Assembly (NCBI RefSeq): GCF_035083965.1 | Contig: NC_089738.1 | Span: forward strand, 5,355,398-5,419,397 | Length of the DNA: 64,000 nucleotides | From: Branchiostoma lanceolatum | Taxonomy: Eukaryota > Chordata > Leptocardii > Amphioxiformes > Branchiostomatidae | Reading direction: 5' to 3' | Shown here: one piece after another, positions 12,601 through 23,000 of the stretch | Position numbering within the stretch: the stretch's first letter is position 1 | Layout of the letters: each line of letters starts with the position of its first letter | Made by a program: the position numbers and the translations under genes | The notes under the pieces: model-generated | The model's database searches: none | What the model was told of the DNA's origin: nothing | The model's input: only the letters and a program-made list of their open reading frames with translations

Positions 12601-15440
12601 GGTTGGACACAGACTCCCCCGACTCTAGTCTCCAATGCCCTCTCTACGTAAAGACAGGTAAACAATGGAAGGCCGCAAGAACTTTAGTGTTCGTGTTAGG
12701 CTCGTTCATCATTCCGTGGGCTCCTTACGCCACCTGTCTGATGTACCAGGCAGTGCAGGGACCTGCTAGTGTGACGCCGTGGATACAGAGCGTGGTGGTT
12801 TGCCTGTCGTTCTGTGGAAGTGTCTGTCACCCCCTGATGTACGGAGTGTGGAACCGGACTGTTCGGAAGGAGCTAGTTCTGCTGCTATGTGGGGACGACA
12901 GGTTGTACGGACGCAGGGGCTGGAGAAGTGGTCTAGGACGAAGGGTGAGTTATAATTACAGGTTTGCGATCTAGCAAAACCTATTTTGATTTCGTTGGCT
13001 TCCACGGGCGCGCCCATGTTTTCACACATGTCACACACTGACACTGTTTCTGTTACTCCTTTCTATTTTCTAAAGCAAATTATGAGAAGAAACAACATCT
13101 CTGCAGAGAGAAGTAGATCTGCTACTTACTAGGATTTCACAAAGGCCGCCGCCAGTCATAGCAGTGGGGAAATCAACGCCGCTAGGCCGAAAAATAGCGA
13201 ATTACTACCAAAAACTAGCAAAAATACCGGAGAATACAACACATGTATGGGCAGAAAAACCTAAAATTTCGATTTTGGGGGGATTTCTGGTTGGCAAAAT
13301 CCCAATTTTAGAAAAAATAGTGAATGAATGAATGAATGAAAGGCCTTTATTGTGCATTCATGCCCCGAGGGGCTAGGTACAGGTCGTCTAACTTAACACA
13401 TGGAACATTCAAGGATATAAATACAACAATACAAGCTGTAAACATATAGAGTAGACAAACGTGTTATTAAATTAAGCTAGTCCAGTAGTGTCGACTTCTT
13501 CTCGCTTCTTTGTACATGTGTTAATGTATGAACAGACAGTATTTCTTATATAAGGATTATCCAAGCGTAATAAAAATATGAATTTGTCTGTTGCATTTAG
13601 ATAAACGTACCGTCTAGAATAAGAAAGTACCGGGCGGATTTTTAGGCGAAAAAAAAATAAACGTACCGGTACGTTTATTTGAGAGGTGAGAGTACTTGCA
13701 CGAAATGATGACAACTTTTTAATCTTCTTTTCCACCTTTACACGAAGGCAAAGCATAAAATAGTAGACTATGGCATTCAAATGAAACAACATACACAACA
13801 AAGGAGCGTATATCCGTTCTCCATATACATTGTACAGATCATGTCTATCTTTAATTTATTTTTGATTGAATAAGACTCCATTCCATGGTCTAGCCTCTAC
13901 CAGGCTCCAGAGGTGGCTAGGAAAAGTAAAATTTGGCCAAACAGACAGATTAAACACGCCAAAGGAGTAAGCCTGCAACAGTTCGCCACCTGTGGTGGCA
14001 TATGTTACACATCCCTGGCATGTTATCTGTCTATTTGGCCTAACAGCCACTTCTGGGGCCTGGTAGAGGCTATGTCATTGACTGAAGTCTAATTCATTCA
14101 CAAGGATAGACGTGATGCATGTTAAAAAAGACATATAAAAGCTACTTCGTTCTACACAGTTGAGTTGTTTGGATGTCATTGTCTAACATATTTTATGCTT
14201 TTCCTTTATGTAAAGATGAAAACAATGAGATCGGTAAAAATCCGTCCTATGTTAGGGTACGTCCGAAGTTAGGGCCCTCTCCGTTATATACAATAGGTAC
14301 TTTGTTGTACACTTTTGTATTGTTAGCATGTTATTGTCTAACATTGTATGCTTTGCCTTTGTGTTTACGTAAATATGAAAATATTAACATCAGACGTTCT
14401 ATAATTATGAATCTTTGGTTCCTTACAGGGGAGGCGTGAGTCCCGGACCCGTGCCCTCAGCATCTCTGTACGTATCACAGACCTGGGCATGTCTCATCAG
14501 CTGATAGCCGCCATGTCCTACAGTACAACCAATGGCACGGAAAACAACGGCAGACGGACCAGTATACACAGCGACGACTCAGGTAGGAAAAATTTATAGA
14601 CTGGCTACAGAATAACTTTCATCGCCATCCGGAGAAATGAGGAATTGGTGTATCCTTCTTTGACAGAAGTTGTGGTTTCTAAATAGTCTCTACCGGAAAT
14701 ACGTGGCTGGAAAGAGTAGATGTCGGGAAACATACCAACAGAGGAGTTGGCCGACCGATAAATACAGCCCTGGCGTGGGGCAGGCAAACTGTATTTTTTG
14801 GCCGGCCAACTTCTCTGGTGTGTTATCTCACTGTCTATTTGGCCGATTTCTATTCTTTCCAGCCACGTCTGAGGCTAGTTTCGTAAGTCCCATTGCTTCG
14901 CTCTTTCTACAGAGATAGCCTTCACTGCCTAACTTATTCTAGTTACGAGAATATTCATCAATCAGTGACTTGAAAAGGTAACGAGATACGCACCTCCAAA
15001 TTTTCGATGTTTACTGTACATCTTGATCACGGAGTATCCTAGTCTCGCGAGAACTTAGGACGAGACTTAAGACGAGACTTAAATTATTCTATGATAAGTA
15101 ATTAAGATGTATCTTTATCATACATTTTACAGGCACTACATTGATGACGTTGGAAGATTCCATTGGTTACGGATCACCACCCGCCACTGATACGTCACTT
15201 CCGTCAATCCCCCCGATCGTGACATCACTTCCGAATGGTACATCTGACCAGAATGGCGCGACGCTATCAAACGGCTACCCTCCAACGGCAACAAACGAAG
15301 ACATATACCCGCTACCCTTAGAAAAGGCTCTTCAAATAGGACGTAGACCAAGTAACACACTTATAAAGGCTTCGCAAAGACCTTCGCTGGAGAGTATAGA
15401 CGAGGGGTTGTGCAACGCCTCCTGTCTTGATAGTCACTAA
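3653..15440 (+). CDS. GPR161-like orphan class A GPCR, complete, five exons
   Basis: Exons 3653-4140, 11425-11566, 12435-12944, 14429-14582 and 15133-15440 join in frame (533 aa; human GPR161 is about 530). In vertebrates GPR161 is a ciliary, constitutively cAMP-raising receptor that represses Hedgehog signalling. Seven TM segments are visible. [19 protein letters not shown] (TM2) and [11 protein letters not shown] (TM3 start, with the disulfide Cys) are near-identical to GPR161. DRYY splits across the exon 1/2 junction, and TM7 has [10 protein letters not shown]. The cytoplasmic block [10 protein letters not shown] matches the vertebrate tail, as does RRPSNTL near the C terminus, a PKA-type site. 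The N terminus has Asn-X-Ser/Thr sites. The ATG at 3653 gives MVEGW; in-frame ATG 3683 is an alternative. The tail lacks the long amphipathic PKA-anchoring helix of vertebrate GPR161. Introns are full of MITEs. It converges tail-to-tail with the TRPM gene. Confidence 0.94.
4322..4560. repeat. Copy of the AACCATGGTTGGG repeat family (reverse orientation)
   Basis: About 220 bp align in reverse complement with 25590-25820. Shared blocks include CCGACCATGGTTGGGAGTGG, AGCCGAATGTTTTGA and the GGTTGGCTGGTGGTTGG run. The terminal repeats seen in the other copy are not evident here. It lies in GPR161 intron 1. Confidence 0.6.
4860..5040. mobile_element. MITE, family C (TACTCTCCAAGCAGA ends)
   Basis: Ends TACTCTCCAAGCAGA / TCTGCTTGGAGAGTA, and most of the body is inverted (CTTTGTCATGTTTTT against AAACATGACAAAG). 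Flanks tgcaagct / tgcttgct are partly matching. It lies in GPR161 intron 1. Confidence 0.8.
5041..6219. other. Intron sequence, no feature seen
   Basis: Unique-looking AT-rich sequence in GPR161 intron 1. No exon, RNA gene or clear repeat was recognised on either strand. Confidence 0.4.
6220..6411. mobile_element. MITE, family C, with 9-bp TSD
   Basis: Inverted ends TACTCTCCAAGCAGAGGAG / CTCCTCTGCTTGGAGAGTA. Flanks gggcgaaac (left) and gagcgaaac (right) match at 8 of 9 positions. The arms carry GGCTTTCTATTTTGTCCCG and its inverse. It lies in GPR161 intron 1. Confidence 0.85.
6929..7045 (+). repeat. Penelope/hammerhead-reminiscent repeat fragment
   Basis: Contains CTGAAGAA, then the stem GAGTGA/TCACTC, then CGAAACGTCCGG, and 3' of this TTTACCTGGATGTCTAGC. 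The same CTGANGAA-stem-GAAACGTC layout recurs at 18659-18816, 21402-21560 and 35836-35925. A hammerhead-type ribozyme motif of Penelope-like elements is possible but unproven. Confidence 0.45.
7320..7485. mobile_element. MITE, family C, degraded right end
   Basis: Left end TACTCTCCAAGCAGAGG. The right arm AGCCGGAGCCTACATGTACT mirrors AGGTTAGGCTCCGG, but the last bases are not a perfect mirror. It lies in GPR161 intron 1. Confidence 0.65.
7623..7761. mobile_element. MITE, family A'
   Basis: TAGCCTCCTCTTACGGCCG at the left, the GTAGAATTCGGCAGAAAAAG block internally, and CTGGTAGAGACTA at the right. A further one-sided copy of the block lies at 8560-8625. Confidence 0.6.
7784..7885. repeat. Fragment of the TAGCCTGGAAACCATACC element
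   Basis: Reads TAGCCTGGAAACCATACC then CCCGCCCGCC and CCCGGGGTTGTG. The same blocks occur inverted at 32239-32460, where the element looks whole. Confidence 0.5.
8676..9042. mobile_element. MITE, family A, interrupted by a family E MITE
   Basis: Left end GTCTACCAGGCTCCAGAGGC and right end GCCTCTGGAACCTGGTAGAG are inverted. Between the arms sits a complete 216-bp element of another family (8775-8990), so the family A copy is the older insertion. Confidence 0.75.
8775..8990. mobile_element. MITE, family E (TACTGTAAATGCA ends), nested
   Basis: Inverted ends TACTGTAAATGCAGAAATG / ATGCATTTACAGTA, with inner GCGAACTTAAAACC-type blocks on both arms. Other copies lie at 27652-27839 and 56799-56975, with a half copy at 42480-42546. 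Confidence 0.8.
9633..9794. mobile_element. MITE, family B, perfect 9-bp TSD
   Basis: Ends TAGCCTCC / GGAGGCTA. Flanked on both sides by gaaatctag (9 of 9 identical), the cleanest target-site duplication of this family in the window. It lies in GPR161 intron 1. Confidence 0.85.
10745..11375 (+). repeat. Three tandem units of the GCAGTACC satellite-like repeat
   Basis: Three diverged units follow one another, each with a GCAG/TACC block, AGGAGGCC, a CCNACATACCAAATATCAT block and a TTCTTGAGTTAT-type block, then A-rich sequence. One more unit is at 61600-61960 and inverted units lie at 30510-30870. Non-coding, in GPR161 intron 1. Confidence 0.55.
13318..13800 (-). mobile_element. LINE 3' end (minus strand) with (CATT)n tail
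   Basis: On the minus strand the sequence runs to CATGAATGCACAATAAAGG and then a (TTCA)n microsatellite, typical of a CR1/L2-like LINE 3' terminus. Related but more decayed copies lie at 21612-21900 and 24750-25010 (shared CTCGCTTCTT and CTTATA...AAGG blocks). No reverse-transcriptase frame remains. It lies in GPR161 intron 3. Confidence 0.55.
13891..14072. mobile_element. MITE, family A
   Basis: Ends TAGCCTCTACCAGGCTCC / GGGGCCTGGTAGAGGCTA, with inner arms AAATTTGGCCAAACAGACAG and CTGTCTATTTGGCC. 182 bp. It lies in GPR161 intron 3. Confidence 0.8.
14685..14878. mobile_element. Degraded MITE, family A
   Basis: Left arm TCTCTACCGGAAATACGTGG, right arm CCAGCCACGTCTGAGGCTAG, with inner GGCCGGCCAACTTCTCTGG-type sequence. 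It is more decayed than the other copies. It lies in GPR161 intron 4, just before the last exon. Confidence 0.55.
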
Positions 15441-15570
15441 GTGCAGTATCATGTTACGAAGACCAAGTAACACACTCATAAAGGCTTCGCAAAGACCTTC
15501 GCTGGAGAGTATAGATGAGGGGTTGTGCAACGCCTCCTGTCTTGATAGTCACAAAGTGCAGTATTATGTA
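15341..15570 (+). repeat. 115-bp tandem duplication across the GPR161 stop codon
   Basis: Copy 1 (15341-15455) holds the last 33 codons, the TAA (15438-15440) and a few UTR bases. Copy 2 (15456-15570) is over 90% identical and lies wholly in the 3' UTR. In copy 2 the stop position reads CACAAAG instead of CACTAAG. Because 115 is not a multiple of three, copy 2 is out of frame with the receptor but keeps an open frame. Confidence 0.9.
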
Positions 15571-16041
15571 ATGATCTGTGGAATACTTACGAAAGAAAAG
15601 CTTTCATTTTCTTTCAAGTTCAGGTGCTATTGAAGTAGTTTTATGTTATACACTACAATAGAAATACCCATTCATAATGTGATCGTCTGTTGTATGTAGT
15701 AGAAGTGTAGCTCCATTGTCAAGATGCCCAACAAATTTTTACATTTAAGAAACAATCTCTATTCTTAAGGTTCTAAACATAACAAAAAGAATAATCTCTG
15801 GCAAACTACGGACAGTCCCATTGATATACTGGTAGGTACAAGCGAGTTGTGGATATTAAAACATATTTGGTATTACCTGTGTTGAACTTTGGCTAACACT
15901 CGTATGACAGTTAGGATTTCACATATGAATGTTTTATTTTGTTCGTCATAATCGTCAGTTATTGGTGTAGTCATCGGTAAAACTGTCAATGCAATAGTTG
16001 TACAGTTTTCGTCACTATTTTTGATGTACATAATGTTGTTC
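15571..16041 (+). other. Probable GPR161 3' UTR
   Basis: AT-rich sequence with no exon, gene or repeat recognised, lying between the stop codon/duplication and the first good poly(A) signal. Confidence 0.4.
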
Positions 16042-16047
16042 AATAAA
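16042..16047 (+). terminator. Candidate poly(A) signal for GPR161
   Basis: AATAAA about 600 bp after the stop codon, on the plus strand. No closer canonical signal was noticed. Confidence 0.45.
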
Positions 16048-16126
16048 CTGTCTTTCATACAACGTCCTTTGGTCATTGTTCAACTTTCTCCTAATTAAAA
16101 AGATGACCATAGTAGTACATTGCAAC

Positions 16127-16581
16127 TAGTGCTGCGTACCGGTACTGTACCGTGAAAATCGATTAGGGACAGGTCCAAAATACCGGATCATGAAGTACCG
16201 GTAGTGTACCTATATAAATCTTCACCAAGTCTATGCTTCTTTTGCGACTGATCTCCTTACCTCATAGCCTTATGCAACACCCATCATGACCAAAGTGACA
16301 CATTGGAACATCGTTCTAATATGTGACAGATCATTCAGGAGGGCCAGGAGTTTTGATAGCAAACCCAAGGGAGTTTGGCGGTAGGGGCCTAGTTATATTC
16401 TTTGAATAAAGATGCTGACAAATTAAAAATTGCTTATCAATGTTTCTGTCAATATTGAATAAGTTCAGAAGAACACATGTTAATTTGTAAAATTGTTCAG
16501 ATACAGGTACAGGTCCGGACCTGTACCTAAACCTCTGTACCGGTACCTGTACCTGATGTTACGTTTAGGTACGCAGCACTA
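16127..16581. mobile_element. hAT-type MITE with perfect 8-bp TSD
   Basis: Perfect 14-bp terminal inverted repeats TAGTGCTGCGTACC / GGTACGCAGCACTA, flanked on both sides by the identical octamer attgcaac (16119-16126 and 16582-16589). An 8-bp duplication and TAG-start termini are typical of hAT transposons. The 455 bp hold no transposase, but have internal GGTACAGGTCC/GGACCTGTACC palindromes. It sits between the 3' ends of GPR161 and the TRPM gene. Confidence 0.88.
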
Positions 16582-17083
16582 ATTGCAACGAGACTTCATA
16601 AAAAAAACTGCTAGTGAGATTAGGTTTTTAAGTCCAGTAGAACTTTAATGTGGTACTGGCTTATGCCATTATAAATTTAGCACCGTTGTAATAACCATCA
16701 GTTGACATCGTTCTTTTCATTTCATGCAATTAAACCAACAAAATAAGATACAAGAAGTCTTACTCTAAACTTTACAACAGTTGAATTTAGACTATCATAA
16801 AAAGGAGCAATGGTCTTGCAGACTCTTAATTATGCAAGATATAATAGTATCGCCTGAAATTATCAGCTTAAAAGTGCTTGGCAAGTGCACGGCTACGTCC
16901 ACAAACTGAATTCTACGCACAAACTGAAATATTTTTTTTCTTTCTTTATACGGATGTATGTACTGTCAAAGCATTCACCAAAGGAAAACTATCAAAATTT
17001 TACATCTTTATATTGATGTTTAAGATATCTTTTTCTTAATGTGTGGTCTTAAAATAGTTTGTGGAACTGTATTGAAGACAATG

Positions 17084-20000
17084 TTACTTTTTGTTCAGCT
17101 CCTCTAATAGAGTCCTAATTGCTTTAAGATCGCCCTCCATACTTGTCATTCTCTCGCCCAACGTCTTCAGTTCACCTCCAGCGTCCTCTGGCGGGCTACA
17201 AGGGAACAGCACAAAATATCAACAGTGGTGTATTGTCTTCATAAACGTGAAAAAAAAACACGAAAATCATTCCCTTTCTTTTCTATTGGATGCCAGGATG
17301 GATAAGTTTTGCAATTCTTTTGTAACTTAATGACATCAAATTAAGCCCAACAACTTGGTAGTGCTTTTTAATGTATACAATACGAAGAAATACGTATTGC
17401 TCTACTATCTACTCAGAATGGGTGAACAAATGTGATTCATGATATAATTGTTCAACACAACCATAGCCTATTAAGTTGGAGTATTAACCTAAGCCGACTG
17501 CATGCATCTCCATGTACAAAGCAATTATTAAAAAGATCAACAGAAATGTCTATTCGTGGTTTCGAATTTTCTGTAAAGCTTACATTTAATGTTGGGTTTC
17601 AAGCAAGCAGCGAAATGAACCAGACTAGACAATGTTTTTGCAACAAGAAAACGATGAAATTCTACCTGTCTTCTCCAGGCCCCTGTATCTTGTAGATTCC
17701 TTTCTCCAACTTCGTCTTCACGTTAGAAACAGCCGTCTTCTCCAGATCTTGGAGATTCTTGTCTTCCTTACCGCTGAATATTCGTCCTGTTTAGGGAAGA
17801 TTTAGAAAAGAAATATTTTGATGATCTAAAGAAATTTTAAACTCTTTTCGCTTGTAACTACGCTATATCGGCACAGCAATGTATGTTTAATGGAAATTGC
17901 CGTGCATTCAACATCAACATAAAGTAAACGCATGCGGAAGCTTTGATTTTGAAGTATTGATAATATACAGATAAAGCTAGATTCATCACATATGCTACGG
18001 TCACATTTCCAAACCGGGGCCCGACCGAGCAGCTTGTGGGAACGAAAACTATGATATAAAAGACAACAAAACACACTAGAATTTATAAAAAATTCTCCTT
18101 ACCATACGCTATGTATAGTCTTGATATGTATTTTTTTTATTCTCTGTTTTCTCAAACAGCCCGGTCGGGCCCCGGCTTGGAAATGTGACCCAAGCAATAG
18201 ATGGATACCTAGGAGTATGCGTGTGTTAAAGTCCTATCTAAATTGCCTCCCTTCCCTGTATCTATCGGCCTTCGTCAAGGATATTTGCCCAACATTCATG
18301 ACACTCTCGTCAGCAGTGAGTTACAGGTGCTCAGAAATCGATACCTGCCGGCGCCATGGTTCAACTAATAACATTATCTAACCCCTAACGTTAGTCACTG
18401 GGAGGAGCTTTGTGTTTTAAAAGGCGCCGGCGGAGACTATCTTGCATGAGATTATCGTCTTTCGGGAGGGATAAAAAATGGGGGTCCCGTTTTAGAGAAG
18501 ACGCCTCTACGACGTTGACGGAGGGGAGGGGGGAGGGGGCTAGCAACCCCTCGACCCATGAAGAAATATATTCTGCTACAGGAACAGCAAAGAGACTTGC
18601 CGACACTAGGTACGTCGTTGAAGATTAGACATCCAGGTAACAAGACACACCAAAATAGCAGTTACTCAAACCACTGGATATGATTTTGGAAACGACCAGA
18701 CGTTTAAAGTAGCATTCACCTCTTTTCGTTAGTGACTGTCACTGACGAATAGTAGTGGATGCTACTTGAAACGTCTGACCGTTTTCAAAATCATACCCAG
18801 TTGCTTGAGTAACTGCTTTTTTTGCCATGTGTAACTAGGCACAAGCTGAACAACAAACTTGACTCACTGAAGGGGTTGTTTGACGTCTCGCCGTTCTCCG
18901 CGCCGTAGTGCTGCCACAGTTTCCACACCAGGCCGATCAGCAGAAGAGGTCCGGGGCCCAGGGGACGGTCATGGTACTCCTGGATGACGTCATACCGGTA
19001 GTAGCTCCAGTACTGGTGCGCATGCTCCTGCACGTGCTCAATGGTGAAACTGTAGACAGATAGAGAAATATTATACCAGTTATAGCATAGAATGACTGTG
19101 AAACAATTGGTTGTATAGCCATGCATATCAAATGTGTGTATTATAACGATTTACGGAATCCAATCAGTAGGGATACTAGAAACGGAAGAGACATTGATAG
19201 TATCAATGTGCGCTGTAATGTACTCTATCATGACACGGAATCAGACAGTTTGAAAAAAATGTGCGTGGCGTCATAACCAAAAGAAATATCATAGAAGTCT
19301 AACCGCCGTTGCAGACTCCTTCCCGTTAATTTCTTTTTTCACGTTACCGTTCTTTTATTACATCTGCTGGCCGTTTTCTAATTACACTTTGAAGAGCCGA
19401 GTGGACGCAGATTCATTCTCAACCAGCAATAAGCAAACATAATGTAATAAGAAAACGGTAGTTTTACAAGCAAAAAAGCCGAAAGGAGTCTACAACGGAG
19501 GCTATAAAAGTCAATATTACTTACGTGAAGAGAGCGATGAGCAGATTCAGTAGCATGACATTGACCAGCAGCATGTACCCGGCCTCCATGAAGTCTACGT
19601 ACCATGGCACTGATTGGTTGAAGAAAAAGGGTCTATCATAAGATTAAGTCGTAGCAATCACTGCAGTCTTGTTCGTTTATGTTAAACGTCAATCAATTTG
19701 TCATGCGATAAATTGTCAAGATTTTATGTGATGCTGCAGATGCCATTCTTCAGTTTCCTTATGCTTAGGTCACATTTCCAAGCCGGGGCCCGGCCGGGGT
19801 GTTGGCGAAAACGAAAAATAAAAAAAATGCATATCAAGAAAATACACAATTTGTTGGTAGGAGTAATTTTGAACGTTTTTTGTCTTTTGTTGTCTTCTAT
19901 ATCATATTTTTCGTTCCCGCAAGCTGCCCGACTGGGCCCCGGATTGGAAATGTGACCTAAGCATTACTAGTAATAGTACATGTAAGAAGAATTGTGTCCC

Positions 20001-23000
20001 AGTCCTTGGTGCTGAATAACATATTAGTACTAAGAAGACTGGTGTCCCTGTCCTTGGTGCTGAGTGACTAAGAAGAATTGTAGACTCTATAAACCACCTA
20101 CTGGAGGATGAGTGAGTGAGTGAGTGAGTGAGTGAGTGGATGAGTATTAGTGAGCGCAAATGAGTGAGTGAATGAATGAGAGTGAATGCGTGAGTGAGTG
20201 AGTGAGAAGGAGAGAGAGAGAGAGTAAGTGAGTGAGAGATTGAGCAACTGAATGAGTGGGTGTACACAGAGTGAAAGAGTAACGGAGTGAGTGAATGAGT
20301 GAGTGAATGAGTGAGTGAGTGAGTGAGTGGGGGAATGTATATGTGAATGAATGAATGAATTAATGAATGAAAATCTAAACTTACGATCGGGCCCCTCCCC
20401 TTCCTCCAGATAGAGCAGTTCGCCGTGCATCTGCCAGTACGGCGTGCGGAACACCTTCTCCGTGTAGGCGGCGGTGAACTTGCTGTCAGGCTCGGTCAGG
20501 GCAAGTCTGGGCACGCCGTACGCCACCACAAACACGGCAAGGATACACAGGAAGAACATCACATCACCTACCTGTAGATAGATTAAACACACAATTTGGA
20601 GAGCTTCTTATTAGGTACACAAAAGCACGTCACCGGAACGTACTGCGCCTGCGCGAAACGCTTCTATGCAACGTGTATAGGACTTCAGAACCACGTACCA
20701 TATAAGGTCTTGTTCGCATATATAAGGATAATATCCCGTCTATAGTTTTCAAATGTTGTGTCGAAAAAGATGTCTTATGCAACGGGAAAAATTATGATGC
20801 AATGTTTACCAAACATCCAACAGAAACCTGGGTTTTCTGCTGTTTTCTGTTGATGTTTGATCGATGTGAAATAGAGTCTTACCATTTTCCAGATCATGAC
20901 AATCTTTGGACCCATGGTTTTACTGAGGTAGAACATGGGGAACGTCCGGTAACAGATGAGGATGAGGGTGAAACAGTAGAGGATCCGGATTAACTGGAAA
21001 TCCGTTTTCTCGAACCCCTTCTCCAGGGACAGCCGGATTAGGAAGGAGATCTCGAACAGAGACACGATGAAGATGTCCAGGACGTTCCACGGGTTGGAGA
21101 TCCACGTCTGGATCATCACACCTGCTCCAACCTGAGGAAAAGTAAAGTATCGTGTTATCAATAAATAGATGAAGATTTTACGCCAGATAACAATAATGTT
21201 TTATTTGCAAGTTCTTGCCCGAGGGCTAATTGCAACGTGAAACAATGCATAGAAAGGGTATACTGTACAGATGGTGCAAGTTAACAATGGTGAGAAGTGG
21301 AAGAAATGGCTATTGGAAGGACTACTACGGAATACAATCAACGCTTCTTGGGTTTGACTTATTTTTTGGAAGCAATGGAAGACGAAGTGTCCCACTTTTT
21401 AATAACAGTTATTCAAGCAACTGGATATGATTTTGTAAACGGTCAGATGACTCAGATGTTTCAAGTAGCATCCACTACTTTTCGTCAGTGACTCTGAGCA
21501 AGATTTGTCTGACCGTTTCCATGGATCCAAAATCATATCCAGTTGCTTGAGTAATTGTTATTTGGCGTATCGTATTACCTGGATGTCTACTTTCATCGAC
21601 GTAATGAATATCGTTTTTTTTTCACACATATGTCCACTGGGTTAGGTACAGGTCACAATAAAATAATAGATTACAGATACATTCTATACATTGTCAAGTT
21701 ACTAGAAGGACGATGAACTAAGTAAATTCAACTTCTCGTTGCTTCTTTATAATAGCAAAAATGTAAGAGCAAATATGTTTCATACTCAAAGGTTTGTCTA
21801 AACTCATTGGAAATATAAATTCGTCTGTATTGTTTAGGTGTATGGAGTAAGGAAATTTAGGGTGTATCAGTTATTTATGACCAATTGACTTTTTACTTGA
21901 CGAAAAAGTTTCCGTTTAGATGTAAACGTTGCTGTACATTCCGTTGGTACTGTCATAGGGCATGATATGATATCATATAGGTTTAAGAACTTCTTTCTGT
22001 TTTAAAATCTGTTATGATTGGTCAAAACTGACGTCATCAAATTGGACACATTTTCTTATGCATGAATCATCTTCAATTGAAATTATACGTATTCAAACAA
22101 AAGCGGCTCTACTGTTACAATACTGTACCTCAGTATACATTTTATTCCTATCAGTAGCTGCAATAATGTAGCTTGGAACAGGCGTACAACAATGTAGCAT
22201 TTCCCTTCATTGTGTTAAGCATAACATATGAAGTAGATTCAGTAATTTTCCTGGGTTGCTTTTATTTACTATTTGTCTGATTTCTTCAAATCCGAGGATT
22301 GCGATCCACAAGACCATGAGTCCCTCCGACCATCCTATCGGCTGTTTACTAAGCGGTTGTAGTTCGAACAGCACCATGTAGCTGAAGATGAATATCAACA
22401 GCACGTGGGACACCTGCGGAGAGAAATAACGCTTCTAGTAAGTTTGATGAAGTTTTATGAAGGAACGGGTGTCATAAGATCATTCAAGAACAGCTGTCAC
22501 TAACTCCCCTGTACCTGAGACGAGGTAATCTATGTTTGAACTTTGCACTGTTTATATCTAAATCCCCCACCTTCTCTAGCTGGCTGCCCCCGAAACGGGG
22601 AAGCGTTCACGGAAGAGATCTAAGAACGAAGGACAACTTCACACAGTCCAGATGCAGGACTTCCAGATTTAAAAACACCACATTACCTTTTAGCGTAGGC
22701 TTTTTTAATGAAGTGTGCAGTTCTTGAATAAAGTGTAGAGTTATTGTAAAATTGTACAGTTGTTGGATGAATTTAAATGAATTTATTTTAAGAAATGCTC
22801 TGTCTCATACCCCAATTCAGCCAGGAAAGGCTGCAATGTTATGTGTGTGCACATCTTGCAAATAAACCAGTCGTCATCATCATGATCACAGTGTCATACA
22901 CCCTTATCAATCACAATTATCACATTATGTATAATATCGTTCACACTTCCGTGTACGCATGTGCAGTGACAGGAATTGTGGGTAATATGTCAAAGGTGAA

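Noticed and set aside
20098-20592. Ser/His/Leu-rich extension of the TRPM exon 10 frame
   Set aside because: The frame runs past the donor at 20384 into an ACTC microsatellite. The S6-coding exon 19609-19525 joins in frame from the donor.
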